Source of the DNA: Myxococcales bacterium
Lineage (GTDB): Bacteria > Myxococcota_A > Polyangia > Polyangiales > Ga0077539
Direction of reading: 5' to 3'
NCBI GenBank assembly: GCA_030652255.1
Contig: JAUSAZ010000171.1
Location: 1 to 64,000, forward strand
Length of the DNA stretch: 64,000 nucleotides
Position 1 is the first letter of the stretch. Every line of letters begins with the position of its first letter. Below are positions 7,856 to 16,573 of the stretch, one piece after another. Under the pieces are notes generated by a model, which saw only the letters and a program-made list of their open reading frames with translations, was not told the DNA's origin and made no database searches. Position numbers and translations under genes: made by a program.

Positions 7856-9835
7856 TCAGTTGGGGGTGAAGCGGAAGGCGTTGCCCGCGCCGATGTTGCA
7901 CGTCGGGTTGGCGGCGGAGCAGATGATCGAGCCCTGCGCGCCGCTGCCGCTCTCCAGGCCCACCGTGGGGACGTAGCCCGGGGGCAGCGCCGCGAGGCGC
8001 TGGTAGATGAGGTCGATGGTGCTGCCCGACTCGTTGAGGGCGACCTCGAAGCTCATGTTCGCCGTGCGGTTGGCGTAGTAGGCGACCGAGCTCCAGTGCA
8101 CCAGGAAGCGCCGGCTGGGCGCGGTGCCGGTGACGGCCGTGCAGATGCCCGTGGCGGAGGTGAACAGGTCGGTCCACCACGCGGCGATGACCCCGTTGGG
8201 GAGCGCCGGGTCGGGCAGCAGGCCCTGGAGGTTGCCGGTGACGACGCTCTCCAGGGAGATGAACCCGTTGGTCGACACGTTGATCATCGAGCCCGCCGCG
8301 ACCGTGGAGCCCCAGAACGAGAACGCGAAGGGCAGCGGCACCAGCACCCCGGTGTCGTCCTGGCTCGGGAGCAGCCGCGTCGAGCCCGCGATCGCGCACA
8401 CGTCCACGAAGAGCGTCGCCAGCGTGGTGCGCACGTAGCTGCCCGTCCGGGCCGGCACGCAGGCGCCCCCGGAGCACTGCAGCCCCGCCGAGCACACGCG
8501 CCCGCACGCGCCGCAGTGGAGGTTGGTCGCGAGGCTCACCTCGCACCCGTTGGCGAGGTTGCCGTCGCAGTTGCCGTAGCCCGCGTTGCAGACCGGCGCG
8601 CAGGCGCCGTTGGTGCACGGCGTCGACGACCCGACGTGGCTGCGGCACACCACGCCGCAGGCGCCGCAGTTGGTGGTGTCGGTGTTGGTGTCGCGCTCGC
8701 ACCCGGTGGCCGCGTTGCCGTCGCAGTCGCGGTAGTTGCGCGCCGAGCAGCCGGTCATCACGCACGCGCCCGCCGTGCAGGCCGCGATGCCGTTGGGGAA
8801 GGCGCACGCCCGGCGGCACATGCCGCAGTCGGTGATGGTGTTGAGCCGCGTCTCGCACCCGTCGGCGAGCGTGCCGTTGCAGTCCGCGAAGCCGGCGTTG
8901 CAGGTGCCGATGCCGCACACCCCGGCGCGGCAGGCCCCCACCGCGTTGGGGGGATTGGCGCAGGGCCGGCCGCACCCGCCGCAGTGGGCGGCGGAGGTCT
9001 GCGGGTCGACGCAGGCCCCGGCGCAGGTGAGGTTGGGCGCGTTGCAGGTGACCGTGCAGGAGACCCCCGAGCAGCTCTGCCCGCTGGGGCAGACGCGCCC
9101 GCACATCCCGCAGTTGGCGGGCGCGCTCAGCGGCGCCTCGCAGCCGTCGAGCGGGCTGTTGTTGCAGTCGCCGAAGCCCGCGCTGCAGGTCGTGCGGCAC
9201 ACGTTCGCGCTGCACGCCGGGGTGCCGTTGAGGGCCGGGCCGGAGGGGCAGATGTCGCCGCAGGAGCGGCAGTTGGTGATGGTGCCGAGGCCGACCTCGC
9301 AGCCGTTGCGGGGGTCGTTGTCGCAGTCGGCGAAGCCCGTGCGGCAGGTGACCTCGCAGCGCCCGCCGGCGCACACGGCGGCGCCGTTGGTGGCGTTGCA
9401 GGCGTAGCCGCAGCGGCCGCAGTGGTCGAGGTCGTTGAGGGGGTCGACGCAGTCGCCGGCGCAGAGCACCCGCCCAGCGGGGCACGGGGCGTCGTCGCTC
9501 GGGCCCGTGTCGTCGGCGGGGCCCGCGTCGGCGGCGTCATCGGCGGGGCCCGCGTCGGCGGCATCGTCGGCGGAGCCCGCGTCGGCGGCGTCGTCCGCCG
9601 GACCCGCGTCGACCGCGTCGTCGGCCGGACCCGCGTCGGAGGGGACGTCCGTCACGGCGGGCACGTCGGGGGCCCCGAGGTCGGTGACCGACGGCACGTC
9701 CGCGGGGCCTGCGTCGGCGACGCCGAGGTCGACCACCGGCACGTCGGCCGTCGGGGCACCGAGGTTGAACTCGCCGGTCGGAAAACTACACGCGCCCGTC
9801 GCCGCCGCGATCGCAAGCCAGGTCCACCGCTTCAT
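7856..9835 (-). CDS. Multi-module Cys-rich lipoprotein with nidogen-like C-terminal domain
   Basis: 659 residues from the ATG at 9835. The much longer track ORF (to 11800) is antisense to the next gene. MKRWTWLAIAAATGAC is a lipoprotein signal (Cys16). Residues 20-115 are an Asp/Ala/Gly/Pro linker with a 9-residue repeat. Residues 120-450 hold about eight Cys-rich modules of the pattern C..GFADC(D/N)...GCE.....NCG.CG..C, which are common in myxobacterial surface proteins. The last 200 residues (STNGFISLES, AAWWTDLF, IDLIYQRLAALPPGY) resemble the extracellular NIDO domain. A displayed adhesive or binding protein is inferred. Confidence 0.82.
   Translation of the reverse strand: MKRWTWLAIAAATGACSFPTGEFNLGAPTADVPVVDLGVADAGPADVPSVTDLGAPDVPAVTDVPSDAGPADDAVDAGPADDAADAGSADDAADAGPADDAADAGPADDTGPSDDAPCPAGRVLCAGDCVDPLNDLDHCGRCGYACNATNGAAVCAGGRCEVTCRTGFADCDNDPRNGCEVGLGTITNCRSCGDICPSGPALNGTPACSANVCRTTCSAGFGDCNNSPLDGCEAPLSAPANCGMCGRVCPSGQSCSGVSCTVTCNAPNLTCAGACVDPQTSAAHCGGCGRPCANPPNAVGACRAGVCGIGTCNAGFADCNGTLADGCETRLNTITDCGMCRRACAFPNGIAACTAGACVMTGCSARNYRDCDGNAATGCERDTNTDTTNCGACGVVCRSHVGSSTPCTNGACAPVCNAGYGNCDGNLANGCEVSLATNLHCGACGRVCSAGLQCSGGACVPARTGSYVRTTLATLFVDVCAIAGSTRLLPSQDDTGVLVPLPFAFSFWGSTVAAGSMINVSTNGFISLESVVTGNLQGLLPDPALPNGVIAAWWTDLFTSATGICTAVTGTAPSRRFLVHWSSVAYYANRTANMSFEVALNESGSTIDLIYQRLAALPPGYVPTVGLESGSGAQGSIICSAANPTCNIGAGNAFRFTPN
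9505..9638 (-). repeat. 27-bp tandem repeat encoding DAGPADDAA
   Basis: About five imperfect copies of a 27-bp unit (core GGGCCCGCGTCGGCGGCGTC) inside the linker of the Cys-rich lipoprotein. The repeat stays in frame, so copy-number change would alter only linker length. Confidence 0.85.
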
Positions 9836-9904
9836 GTCCCGGACGCTACCAGCGTCGGGCGGCCCGAGAAACCGATCCGTGCGGTGATACGTTCCATCGC
9901 ATCG

Positions 9905-11887
9905 ATGCACCGCTGCGCGCTGTTTCTGCTGGTGTTTGCGACGGCCTGCGCCTCGACGCCGCGGCCGGTGCTCGACCCCCGCGGGGCGCAGGGTCCCGAC
10001 GGCGCGGTGCGCCCCGACGCCGACTACGCCGACGCCATCCCCTCCCCGGCGGTGTGGGCCGCGCTCGCGGCGACGCCTGGCCGCGAGCGCCTCGCGCGCA
10101 CCGAGGTGGTGAAGGTCATCGTCGACCTCGACGACCACGAGCGCATCTATTTCCTCCAGTCCCGCCGCTGGGAGATCCACTACTTCTTCGCGGCGCGCTT
10201 CCTCTCCACCGCGCTCAACCCCGTCGAGGACCACGCGGCCTTCAACATCCGCGAGTACCGCCGCCCGGACCGCCGCTTCGTGCTCGGCACCCTCATGCAC
10301 CAGCGCGACACCGACGCCTGGTGGTACGAGCTCGTCGCGGGCGACACCCTCGACGTGCCGCGCACCGTGCGGGTGTTCAACGCCATCCGGGACCGCACCT
10401 GGCTGGGCGACCGGCTGCGCTACCACCCCGTGCCTCCCGCCCACGACGACGCGCGCGCGGACTTCGTCCGGGCCGGCGTGCCGGTGCTCAGCTCCGACGA
10501 GATCTACGCGGGCATGGTGTACCAGCCGGTGAACCCCGGCGTGGCCTTCGGCACGCTGCGCATCATCGACGGCCCGCTCGACCCCGCGCGGGTGCGCCGC
10601 ACCGACGTGCTGGTGCTCGCCCACGCGCCCCTCGACCTGCCCGTCTGCGCCGGGGTGATCACCCAGGAATTCCAGACGCCGCTCAGCCACCTGGCCATCC
10701 TCGCCACCAACCGCGGCACGGCCGACATGGGCCTGCGCGACGCCCTCCAGCACCCGACCGTGCGGGCCCTCGACGGGCGCCTGGTGCAGCTCACGGTGAC
10801 CCCGCAGGGCTGGACCCTCGTGCCCGCCACGCAGGCCGACGCCGAGCGCGCGTGGGAGTCGATGCGCCCGCGGTCGACCTCGGTGCCCGCGCTCTCCTCC
10901 ACCGACCCGGGGCTCCCGGAGCTCGCTCGCCTGCGCCGCGGCGACCTCGGCGTGGCGGGCGCCAAGGCCGCGCAGCTCGGCGAGCTCGCGGCCATCGGCG
11001 GGGCCGTGGCGGTGCCGCGGGGCTTCGTGATCCCCTTCGCGGCGTACCTCGCGCACGGGCAGCGCTCCGGGGCGACGGTGCTGCGCGACGTGATGCTCGC
11101 CGACGCCGCCGCGCGCTCGGACCCCGACCGCCGCGCCGAGCAGCTTCGCCTGCTGCGCGAGCGCATCGCGACGGCCCCGGTGGACCCGGCGCTGCTCGCG
11201 GGGGTGCGGGCGAGGGTGCGGGCGCTCATCCCCTCGCGGCGCATCCGGCTGCGCTCGAGCACCAACGCCGAGGACCTCCCGGGCTTCAACGGCGCGGGTC
11301 TCTACCGCTCCGTGGTGATCGACGCGGGCTCGACCGACGCGGCGCTCGCCGACGCCATCCGCGCCGTGTGGGCCAGCACCTGGAACCTCCAGGCCCACCA
11401 GGAGCGCAGCTTCTTCCGCATCGACGAGTCGCGGGTGGCGATGGCCATCCTGGTGCAGGAGTCCATCGACGACGACGTGGTCAACGGGGTGGCGATCACG
11501 GCCAACCCCTTCAACGAGGGCCGCCCGGCGTACTTCATCAACGCCCAGGTCGCGGGCGATGAAGGGGGATCGGTGACCAGCGCGCGCGCCGACCAGGTGC
11601 CCGAGCAGGTGATCTATTACACCTACGGCGAGGCCGGGGAGTTCGAGCGCATCGCGCGCAGCTCGCTCACCCACGGGGCGGCGGTGCTCACCGAGGCGGA
11701 GCTGCTGCGGCTCGCGGGCGCGCTGCGGGCCATCCACGAGCGCTTCGTGCCCGACCCGTGGGACCACGCGCACGCCATGGACGTGGAGTTCATCCTGCAC
11801 GGGCCGCGGCGCGAGCTCGTGGTGGTGCAGGCGCGGCCATACACCCTCCGGTATGACCAGGGCCGGGCGACGGCCGTGGAGCCGTAA
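9905..11887 (+). CDS. Lipoprotein with phosphohistidine and PEP-synthase ATP-grasp domains
   Basis: 660 residues from the ATG at 9905. The N-terminus is a lipoprotein-type signal (FATAC, Cys15). Residues 65-200 are unassigned. A phosphohistidine swivelling domain follows, with TPLSHLAIL (His262). Then comes a PPDK_N-type ATP-grasp: GAKAAQLGEL (352-361), RSSTNAEDLPGFNGAG (450-465) and the closing QARP (642-645). The PEP/pyruvate TIM barrel is missing and the domain order is the reverse of PEP synthase. ATP-dependent His phosphorylation is therefore expected, but the acceptor is unknown. The export signal is puzzling because ATP is scarce outside the cytosol. It is divergent from the lipoprotein gene with a 69-bp gap. 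Confidence 0.85.
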   Translation: MHRCALFLLVFATACASTPRPVLDPRGAQGPDGAVRPDADYADAIPSPAVWAALAATPGRERLARTEVVKVIVDLDDHERIYFLQSRRWEIHYFFAARFLSTALNPVEDHAAFNIREYRRPDRRFVLGTLMHQRDTDAWWYELVAGDTLDVPRTVRVFNAIRDRTWLGDRLRYHPVPPAHDDARADFVRAGVPVLSSDEIYAGMVYQPVNPGVAFGTLRIIDGPLDPARVRRTDVLVLAHAPLDLPVCAGVITQEFQTPLSHLAILATNRGTADMGLRDALQHPTVRALDGRLVQLTVTPQGWTLVPATQADAERAWESMRPRSTSVPALSSTDPGLPELARLRRGDLGVAGAKAAQLGELAAIGGAVAVPRGFVIPFAAYLAHGQRSGATVLRDVMLADAAARSDPDRRAEQLRLLRERIATAPVDPALLAGVRARVRALIPSRRIRLRSSTNAEDLPGFNGAGLYRSVVIDAGSTDAALADAIRAVWASTWNLQAHQERSFFRIDESRVAMAILVQESIDDDVVNGVAITANPFNEGRPAYFINAQVAGDEGGSVTSARADQVPEQVIYYTYGEAGEFERIARSSLTHGAAVLTEAELLRLAGALRAIHERFVPDPWDHAHAMDVEFILHGPRRELVVVQARPYTLRYDQGRATAVEP

Positions 11888-11937
11888 GGGGGCGGTCGAC
11901 TCCCCATCGTCCCGCGGATCGGGTATCAGCGACGCCC

Positions 11938-13266
11938 ATGAGCAACGTCGAGTTCAGCATGGACAACCAGTGGCTGCCCTTCACGCCCAACCGGCAGTTC
12001 CACAAGGACCCGCGGGTCTTCGTCGCGGCCGACGGGATGTTCTTCACCACGCACGACGGGCGCCGGGTGATCGACGGCGTGTCGAGCCTGTGGTGCGTCG
12101 CCGCGGGCCACAACCGCCGCCCCATCAACGAGGCCATCAAGCGGCAGCTCGACACCCTCGACTACGCGACGGCCTTCCAGGTGAGCAGCGACCAGGCCTT
12201 CCTCGCCGCCGAGCGCATCGCCGCGCTCGCGCCCGGCGACCTCGACAAGGTGTTCTTCTGCAACTCGGGCTCGGAGGCCGCGGACACCTCGCTCAAGCTC
12301 GCGCTCGCCTACCACCGGGCCCGCGGCGAGGGGCACCGCACGGTCTTCATCGGCCGAGAGCGCTCGTACCACGGCGTGGGCCTCGGCGGCATGAGCGTCG
12401 GCGGCATCCCCGCCAACCGCAAGGTCTTCGGCGCCGCGCTGCTGCCGCGCGTCGACCACCTGCGCTTCGCCCACGACCCGGTCAACCACGCGTACGTCCA
12501 CGGCGCCGAGCCCGTCTGGAGCGAGGACCCGCTCGTCGAGCTGGAGACCCGCATCCTGCCCCTGCACGACCCGAGCAACGTCGCGGCCATCATCGTCGAG
12601 CCCGTCGTCGGGAGCGCGGGCTGGTACATCCCCCCGAAGGGCTACCTCAAGCGCCTGCGCGAGATCTGCGACAAGCACGGCATCCTGCTGATCTTCGACG
12701 AGGTGATCACGGGCTTCGGCCGCCTCGGGACGCCCTTCGCGGCGGACTACTACGGCGTCGTCCCGGACATGCTCAACTTCGCCAAGTGCGTGACCAACGG
12801 GGTGATCCCGATGGGCGGCGTGATCTGCCGGGGGAAGCTCTACGACGCCATGATGCAGGGCCCCGAGCACGTGGTGGAGTTCTTCCACGGGTACACGTAC
12901 TCGGGTCACCCGGTGGCCTGCGCGGCGGCCATCGCGACGCTCGACCTCTTCCGCGACGAGGAGCTGTTCACCCGCGCGGGCGCGATGGGAACGGTGCTGG
13001 GCGACGCGATGCACTCGGGGCTGAAGGGCCTCCCCAACGTGGTGGGCCTGCGCACGCTGGGCCTCGCCGGCGCGGTGGAGCTCGCCCCCATCCCGGGCGC
13101 CCCCGGCAAGCGTGGCTTCGAGGTCTTCCTGGAGTGCTTCCACCAGGGCGTGCTGGTGCGCGCCGCCGGGGAGAACCTCGTGCTCGCGCCCTCGTACGTC
13201 GTCGAGCAGGGGCACATCGACCAGATGGTCTCGACCCTCGCGGCCGCCATCAAGAAGCACGCGTAG
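11938..13266 (+). CDS. Class-III omega-aminotransferase (amino acid/pyruvate type)
   Basis: 442 residues, normal length. PLP-binding residues are in place: FCNSGSEAADT (107-117), SYHGVGLGG (143-151), FDEVITGFGR with Asp254, and Lys283 in NFAKCVTNG. The N-terminal MDNQWLPFTPNRQFHKDPR resembles beta-alanine or taurine:pyruvate aminotransferases. It moves an amino group from an omega-amino acid or amine to pyruvate, in the cytosol. The donor cannot be decided from sequence. It lies 50 bp after the ATP-grasp lipoprotein on the same strand, so co-transcription is possible. Confidence 0.92.
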   Translation: MSNVEFSMDNQWLPFTPNRQFHKDPRVFVAADGMFFTTHDGRRVIDGVSSLWCVAAGHNRRPINEAIKRQLDTLDYATAFQVSSDQAFLAAERIAALAPGDLDKVFFCNSGSEAADTSLKLALAYHRARGEGHRTVFIGRERSYHGVGLGGMSVGGIPANRKVFGAALLPRVDHLRFAHDPVNHAYVHGAEPVWSEDPLVELETRILPLHDPSNVAAIIVEPVVGSAGWYIPPKGYLKRLREICDKHGILLIFDEVITGFGRLGTPFAADYYGVVPDMLNFAKCVTNGVIPMGGVICRGKLYDAMMQGPEHVVEFFHGYTYSGHPVACAAAIATLDLFRDEELFTRAGAMGTVLGDAMHSGLKGLPNVVGLRTLGLAGAVELAPIPGAPGKRGFEVFLECFHQGVLVRAAGENLVLAPSYVVEQGHIDQMVSTLAAAIKKHA

Positions 13267-13281
13267 CGGCGGTCGCCGCCC

Positions 13282-13932
13282 TCAGCGCGGGCACGGCCGG
13301 GCGCGCGCCGCCGCCATGGCCTGGTCGACGTACACCCGCACCCGCTCCAGCCACTCCTCCCCCAGCGCCGCCTCGCTCATCTGCATGGCGCCGAGCAGCA
13401 CCCGCGTCCCGTCGGGCGCCCGCCCGAGGCGCAGCCGGTACGCGGGCTGGTACTCCATCCCGGGCACCACGCACTCGTCGTCGCCGCAGGTCAACCCGTC
13501 CCCCTCCGCGGCCTGCGCCACCGCCTCCCGCAGCCGCGCGCGCAGGGCCGCGTCGCGAGCCGCCGCTGCCCCACACAGCCGTCGGCTCGATCGACGCACC
13601 GGCGCCCGCCCGCTCGGTGACGCCTCCAGGTAGGTCACGAACACCACGCCGTGCGCCGGGTCGAGGTGCGCCGCGAGCCCGACGCTGCCGTCTGCGAGGC
13701 CGCGCAGCAGCGCCGCGTCGGACCCTTCGGGCGACGGGGCGTCGGGCGACGGGGCGTCGGGCGCAGGGGGTGGGTGATCGTCGAGGGCGGGCGCGTCGAC
13801 GACCGCGGGGGCGTCGACGGGGACGGTCACTGACTGGACGAGCGGCGCGGCGGGGGGCGGCTGCGACGGGCGTCGGCCGCACGCGCCGAGCAGCGCCAGC
13901 AGGGAGATGACGAGGGGCTGTGGGGTGTTCAT
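13282..13932 (-). CDS. Small lipoprotein of unknown function
   Basis: 216 residues from the ATG at 13932. MNTPQPLVISLLALLGACG is a lipoprotein signal (Cys18). Residues 30-75 are a Pro/Asp/Ala-rich linker. The remainder contains LAAHLDPAHGVVFVTYL, then four cysteines including CGDDEC, and YRLRLGRAPDGTRVLLGAMQMSE. I do not recognise the family. The globular part shows alternating beta pattern and an acidic tip. It is convergent with the aminotransferase gene (15 bp between stops) and divergent from the collagen-like gene. Confidence 0.7.
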   Translation of the reverse strand: MNTPQPLVISLLALLGACGRRPSQPPPAAPLVQSVTVPVDAPAVVDAPALDDHPPPAPDAPSPDAPSPEGSDAALLRGLADGSVGLAAHLDPAHGVVFVTYLEASPSGRAPVRRSSRRLCGAAAARDAALRARLREAVAQAAEGDGLTCGDDECVVPGMEYQPAYRLRLGRAPDGTRVLLGAMQMSEAALGEEWLERVRVYVDQAMAAARARPCPR

Positions 13933-14059
13933 CGGGGTGCTTCGCCGCGAGGAGTACCGCACCGCGGGGCCTCCCGGGGGAGGCGCAGCGCTCCGTTGAC
14001 GCTGTCGCGCGCGGGGCGATAGCGTCAACGCTTCAACGGGTGGGAGACCAGGGAGCGCG

Positions 14060-15076
14060 ATGAGCCGTAGGCGATGGACGATCGGGGCGGTTCTGCTGGC
14101 GGCGTGCGCGCTGCCCCTCGGGGCGGCGGCGCAGGTGCCGACGACGATGATCCACCAGGGGCGGCTGCTCGACCGCGCGGGGGCGCCCGCGGGCGGCTCG
14201 CAGTCGGTGACCTACCGTCTCTACGACGTCGCCACCGGGGGCGCCGCCCTCTGGACCGAGGCGGTCACGGTGACCCTCGACGACGGGTACTTCTCCGCGC
14301 AGCTGGGCACCACCACCCCGCTCACTCCGGCGGTCTTCGCGGGGCGCACCCGCTACCTCGGCGTGACCGTCGGCACCGACGCCGAGATGACGCCGCGCGA
14401 ACCGATCGGGAGCGTTCCCTTCGCGCTGGTGGCGGGCAACGCCGTCGGGGACATCACCCCGACGAGCATCACCATCAACGGCACCACCGTGGTCGACGCC
14501 ATGGGCCGCTGGACCGGACCGGGCGCAGGCGTCGCAGGCCCGATGGGTCCCGCGGGTCCTGCGGGCCCGGCGGGTCCTGCGGGCCCGGCGGGCCCTGCGG
14601 GTCCTGCGGGCCCTGCGGGTCCGGCGGGTCCGGCGGGTCCGCGCGGCTCGGGCGCGACGCTGTTCCACTCGATGCAGAGCACCTCGGTCGTCGCGCGTGG
14701 GGCCGCCTGGGTCGACGTGCCCGGCACCACCCTGATGATCAACGTCCCCGAGGCCTCCACCGCCGACCTGCACGCCTACGGCTCGGTCACGGGCTCCGGT
14801 GGCTCCGCGGCCAACACCCACTGCGGCTTCCGCTTCGTGATCGGCGCCATCCAATACGGCAGTCCCTCATGGGGCGACGTGATCACCGGCGTGGCCCGCT
14901 CGGGCACCGGCACCTCGGGCTGGTGGCAGCCCTGGTCGATGCGCCGCCAGGTGTTGCTCGCGCCGGGCGCGTACACGGTGAGCCTCCAGGTCACCGGGTG
15001 GGACGGCTCCGACGTGGGCTGCCTGCTCGACGGCGAGGACTACAGCCGCGCGCGCCTCGCCGTCGCCCTGCACTGA
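14060..15076 (+). CDS. Secreted collagen-like (Gly-X-Y) protein
   Basis: 338 residues. Signal peptide 1-24 (cleavage expected after GAAA). Residues 25-125 form a beta-rich domain (GRLLDRAGAPAGG, VTLDDGYFSAQLG) of a kind found before collagen or tail-fibre segments in bacterial secreted proteins. Residues 160-198 are about 13 uninterrupted Gly-Pro-Ala/Met triplets. Residues 200-338 form a C-terminal head domain with two or three cysteines. A trimeric, rod-like surface or matrix protein is inferred. No anchor is visible, so it is probably released or bound non-covalently. It is convergent with the DUF3820 gene. Confidence 0.85.
   Translation: MSRRRWTIGAVLLAACALPLGAAAQVPTTMIHQGRLLDRAGAPAGGSQSVTYRLYDVATGGAALWTEAVTVTLDDGYFSAQLGTTTPLTPAVFAGRTRYLGVTVGTDAEMTPREPIGSVPFALVAGNAVGDITPTSITINGTTVVDAMGRWTGPGAGVAGPMGPAGPAGPAGPAGPAGPAGPAGPAGPAGPAGPRGSGATLFHSMQSTSVVARGAAWVDVPGTTLMINVPEASTADLHAYGSVTGSGGSAANTHCGFRFVIGAIQYGSPSWGDVITGVARSGTGTSGWWQPWSMRRQVLLAPGAYTVSLQVTGWDGSDVGCLLDGEDYSRARLAVALH
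14541..14641 (+). repeat. 9-bp tandem repeat encoding Gly-Pro-Ala
   Basis: Tandem GGTCCTGCGGGCCCGGCG-type units coding the collagen-like stretch. Only synonymous third-base differences separate the units. Confidence 0.9.
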
Positions 15077-15101
15077 CCGCCGCCCGATCTCTCTCCTCCC
15101 C

Positions 15102-15332
15102 CTACTTGATCTTCTCGAACAGGTACTCCAGCCCGTTCACCTTGATCTCGTGGACGATGGCCAGCATCCGCCCCAGCTCTCCCTTGGGGAACCCCTGCCG
15201 CGCCATCCACACCACGTAGGGCTCTGGGAGCTCGACGAGCAGCATCCCCTCGTGCCTGCCGTACGGCATCCGGGCGCGGGCCAGTTTCAGCAGGTACGCC
15301 TGGTCTCGGGTGAGGCCCTCGCCGTCGGACAT
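15102..15332 (-). CDS. DUF3820 family protein
   Basis: 76 residues, full family length. MPYGRHEGMLLVELPEPYVV, followed by WMARQGFPKGELG and KVNGLEYL, matches the DUF3820 pattern (MPFGKxKG...LPxxYLxWFxxKGFPxGxLG). The family is sometimes named putative quorum-sensing-regulated virulence factor, but no biochemical role is established. It is a small cytosolic protein. It lies 10 bp downstream of the next minus-strand gene, so the two are probably co-transcribed. Confidence 0.9.
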   Translation of the reverse strand: MSDGEGLTRDQAYLLKLARARMPYGRHEGMLLVELPEPYVVWMARQGFPKGELGRMLAIVHEIKVNGLEYLFEKIK

Positions 15333-15342
15333 GGTGCTCCCT

Positions 15343-16566
15343 CTACAGCAGCGGCGTGCCGGTGAGGCAGTGCACGCGGGTGAAGCGCCTCCGCACGGCG
15401 CCGCTCTGGCCGCGGCCCACGGAGACGCTGCGGGGGAAGGGCTCGAGCACGTTCTGCACGCGCTCGAGGGTGTGCCAGCGCTGCCCCGCCGGGGCCATCT
15501 GCGTGCGCGGGCCGGTGAGCACCGCGCTGCCGTACGCCGTCGAGAAGGTGGCGTAGCAGGCGCGGCCGAAGGGCGACGCGAGGTGCTTGCCGAAGTGGTC
15601 GACGTCGGCCGCGATGCGGTCGACCGCGCGGCCGTCGAACATCACGTCGATGAGCGCCCGGCCCGCGGGGAGGTACACGTCGTCGTGGCCGTTGGGGGCG
15701 ACGGTGACGGAGGCGCTGCCCTGGTCGATGTCGAAGGTGATGGGCGAGGTGGTGGGGTTGTCGAAGTACACCCGGCCGTGCAGCCCGAACCACACCGGGA
15801 TCGCCAGCACCGTCGCGAGGATGGGCACCAGCACGAAGCGCACGTCGCGGGTGACGCGCTTGCCGCGCGGCGCGACCTGGACGTGGTGCAGCGCCCCGAG
15901 CTCGCGCATCCACGCCTCGTTGGTGCCGGCGAGGCGCGTGGCGTTCTGCCCGACCTGGAAGGGGAGCATCCAGACGGCGTCGCGGGAGCCCGAGGTGGCG
16001 CCGCGGTGGCGGGCGATGGGCGCGTCGGGCCAGAGCTTCGACAGCGCGAAGAGCGCCGCGAGCGTCACCACGGGCGTCGCCGCGAAGGTGGCCGGCGCGG
16101 GCGCGTACAGCCACGCCAGCGAGAGCAGCAGCGGGAACACCCCCGCGATGCCCAGCCCCAGGAGCCCGTGGAGGAACCCGCGGCGCCCGCCGCCCTTCGC
16201 CGCCGCCTCGCACGCCCGGCAGTACGGGATGTCCATGCGGCGGGTGTAGTGCGTGCGCCCGATGGTGACCGTGGCCGTGGCCACGCGGCGCGTCTCCACC
16301 GGCCCGCAGCAGCACGCGCAGCGGTTGGGCAGCGGCGCGCCCGCGGAGGGCACCTCGACCTCGAACCAGGTCTCCTCGGCGCTCGCGGGCCCCGGCCCCG
16401 CGGGCGTGCGGTATCCCCCGGCGAAGCCCGGCGGCTGCTGCTGGAAGCCCCACTGCCCCTGCCCGGGCGGCTGCTGCGGTGCCTGCGGGGGGAATCCCCC
16501 GAAGCCCGGCGGCTGCTGGGGAAAGCCGCCGAAGCCGTTGCCGCCCTGGTGGTTGCCGAAGCTCAT
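15343..16566 (-). CDS. Membrane protein with Gln/Gly/Pro-rich N-terminus and Cys cluster
   Basis: 407 residues from the ATG at 16566 (MSFGNHQGGNG); the track ORF adds 12 upstream residues. Residues 1-60 are rich in Gln, Pro, Gly and Phe (PPGFGGFPPQ repeats). Then comes a cysteine cluster, NRCACCCG and YCRAC, which could bind zinc. Three or so hydrophobic segments follow (FLHGLLGLGIAGVFPLLLSL, FAATPVVTLAALFAL, and FVLVPILATVLAIPVWFG). The C-terminal half is soluble and contains GRALIDVMFDGRAVDRI. Family unknown. It probably forms an operon with the DUF3820 gene. Confidence 0.75.
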   Translation of the reverse strand: MSFGNHQGGNGFGGFPQQPPGFGGFPPQAPQQPPGQGQWGFQQQPPGFAGGYRTPAGPGPASAEETWFEVEVPSAGAPLPNRCACCCGPVETRRVATATVTIGRTHYTRRMDIPYCRACEAAAKGGGRRGFLHGLLGLGIAGVFPLLLSLAWLYAPAPATFAATPVVTLAALFALSKLWPDAPIARHRGATSGSRDAVWMLPFQVGQNATRLAGTNEAWMRELGALHHVQVAPRGKRVTRDVRFVLVPILATVLAIPVWFGLHGRVYFDNPTTSPITFDIDQGSASVTVAPNGHDDVYLPAGRALIDVMFDGRAVDRIAADVDHFGKHLASPFGRACYATFSTAYGSAVLTGPRTQMAPAGQRWHTLERVQNVLEPFPRSVSVGRGQSGAVRRRFTRVHCLTGTPLL

Positions 16567-16573
16567 GCCCGGA

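Noticed and set aside
7856-11800. 1314-residue minus-strand ORF
   Set aside because: The part beyond 9835 is antisense to the ATP-grasp lipoprotein; the lipobox start at 9835 is convincing.
8096-11887. 1263-residue + strand ORF
   Set aside because: Only the part from 9905 is a gene; the upstream part is antisense to the Cys-rich lipoprotein and has shadow composition.
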